DNA of 64,000 bases from positions 1-64,000 of the forward strand of contig CAYTHO010000022.1 of assembly GCA_964437595.1 (NCBI GenBank), in the 5' to 3' direction. This document shows positions 63,048 through 64,000 of this stretch, piece after piece. The first letter of the stretch is position 1, and every line of letters begins with the position of its first letter. The notes under the pieces were generated by a model, which was not told the origin of the DNA, did not search any database, and saw nothing but the letters and a program-made list of their open reading frames with translations. The translations under genes and the position numbers were made by a program. This DNA comes from DSYU01 sp964437595. Its GTDB lineage: Bacteria; Chloroflexota; Anaerolineae; Anaerolineales; Anaerolineaceae.

Positions 63048-64000
63048 GTGTTGAAACGGATCTATCTTTCCGCGCAGTGGGGGTTGGTGGCATGCATGGC
63101 GTTCGTGCTGCCGTTTACCAGCTTTCCGCTGGTGGCCCGGCTGACCGGATCGCAGATGGTCGCGCCGCTTTCCTTCCTGCCGATGGTGCTTTTGCTGGGC
63201 ATGTGGCTGGCGCCGTACCTGCTGCGCGGGGGCAAGCTGCCCATCCAGGCGGTTCCGCTGCTGGTGTTTGGCGGCGGCGCGGCGCTGGTCTCCGCGGCGG
63301 CGGCTACGTTCCTGCCTTTCCCGGCGTATAAGGGGATGACGCTCCTGCGGAGTGAGGTGAAGGCGCTGTCGACGATCGTCGTTGGCATCTGCTTTTACCT
63401 GGTGGCGGCAAGCTGGCTGACGCATGCGGAACGAATACGCTTCTTCCTGCGCTGGGTCAATTGGGGCGGCGCGCTGGCGCTGGCATGGGCGTTCGTGCAG
63501 GTGCTGTCGTGGCGAATTAACCATGTGCAGCCCGAATGGATGTGGAGCTTCCAGGGATCGATTTCAACCAGCCTGCTGCTGTACGGGCAGCGGGCCAATG
63601 GGTTTGCTTACGAGCCTTCCTGGCTTTCGCACCAGCTGAATATGCTCTACCTGCCGCTGTGGATGGCCGCGACGGTGACCGGCTTTACCGCGCACCGCCT
63701 GCGCATTTGGAAATTCCACGTTGAACACGTACTGCTGCTGGCGGGGGCTGCCGTGCTGGTGCTGACCGTTTCGCGGATTGGCTGGCTGACGTTTCTCACC
63801 ATGGTGGCTTTCCTGCTGCTGTTGTTGAACGTGCGCTTCGTGCGCTGGGCGCAAAAACGGTTATTTGAGCGCCGGTCCCTACCCGCTGACCGGAAGCGGT
63901 TGTATCAGGCGGCCTTTCTGGCAGCGGCGGTGCTGGCGTTGATCGTCGTTTATGCCGGGCTGCTGGTAGGGGCTGGCTACGTGCTCAGCAAGGTCGATGC
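63048..64000 (+). CDS. O-antigen ligase/polymerase-like membrane protein (3' truncated by the window)
   Basis: The 317 residues visible, starting at GTG 63048, form about eight hydrophobic helices with a loop carrying NGFAYEPSWLSHQLNMLYLP and then VSRIGWLTF. This pattern fits the Wzy/WaaL (O-antigen ligase) superfamily, which joins or ligates polysaccharide units at the outer membrane face. It starts 3 nt after the Wzz-like gene, so the two are probably one unit. The gene continues beyond the window, so its end is not known. Confidence 0.7.
   Translation, partial: MLKRIYLSAQWGLVACMAFVLPFTSFPLVARLTGSQMVAPLSFLPMVLLLGMWLAPYLLRGGKLPIQAVPLLVFGGGAALVSAAAATFLPFPAYKGMTLLRSEVKALSTIVVGICFYLVAASWLTHAERIRFFLRWVNWGGALALAWAFVQVLSWRINHVQPEWMWSFQGSISTSLLLYGQRANGFAYEPSWLSHQLNMLYLPLWMAATVTGFTAHRLRIWKFHVEHVLLLAGAAVLVLTVSRIGWLTFLTMVAFLLLLLNVRFVRWAQKRLFERRSLPADRKRLYQAAFLAAAVLALIVVYAGLLVGAGYVLSKVD

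Overview
The window reads as GC-rich bacterial chromosome. I infer a Chloroflexota lineage, most likely Anaerolineae-like. The pointers are a GAF/P-loop ATPase regulator, secreted proteins ending in a Y-L/F-P-x-x-x-R tail, a bi-domain oxidoreductase next to a heparinase-like protein, and many environmental-type palindromic repeats. No 16S rRNA or universal marker other than ribosomal proteins is present, so the assignment is tentative. Promoters are sigma70-like and several genes look leaderless, with TATAAT or TAAAAT 6-7 nt before the start codon.

Left part (1-7.8 kb): a near-perfect sigma70 promoter drives rplU and rpmA. An rpmE follows whose L31 domain is fused to a domain resembling the RNA polymerase alpha C-terminal domain. 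Next come a three-gene ABC-2 exporter, dinB, a small membrane protein and a GT4 glycosyltransferase. A tRNA-Thr(CGU) marks the edge of a small accessory island.

Island and regulatory block (7.8-18 kb): a lower-GC orphan gene, a large palindrome, an AT-rich stretch with three ATTAATTC motifs, about seven 22-24 bp iteron-like repeats, and a winged-helix/zinc-ribbon protein. Together they look like a replication-origin module or plasmid remnant. A TetR regulator and an alpha/beta hydrolase form a self-regulated operon with a palindromic operator at the promoter. A DNRLRE-type lipoprotein follows. A two-gene operon then encodes a 1168-aa triple-GAF/P-loop ATPase and a membrane-anchored P-loop ATPase with a coiled coil. 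This pair is the best candidate for an undescribed signalling system.

Housekeeping block (18-28.3 kb): uridine kinase and an MFS transporter; a MoxR/DUF58/DUF4129 operon on the minus strand; a 580-bp repeat-rich gap; a Nudix hydrolase; and a phosphate block (response regulator, pstB, phoU, CHAD protein) without pstSCA or a histidine kinase.

Polysaccharide locus (28.3-64 kb, running off the right edge): a minus-strand arm (GT4, heparinase-like, bi-domain oxidoreductase) and a long plus-strand arm. The plus arm holds two membrane proteins, rfbC-rfbB-rfbA-rfbD for dTDP-L-rhamnose, many GT2/GT4 glycosyltransferases, a YfhO-like protein, a fused acetyltransferase/ketoisomerase plus aminotransferase for a dTDP-3-acetamido-3,6-dideoxyhexose, a Wzm/Wzt-type exporter, a Wzz-like protein and a truncated O-antigen ligase/polymerase-like gene. 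A beta-helix surface protein and a methyltransferase lie antisense inside it. The locus should build and export a rhamnose- and aminosugar-containing surface polysaccharide. Interspersed palindromic repeats sit mostly in gaps between convergent genes.
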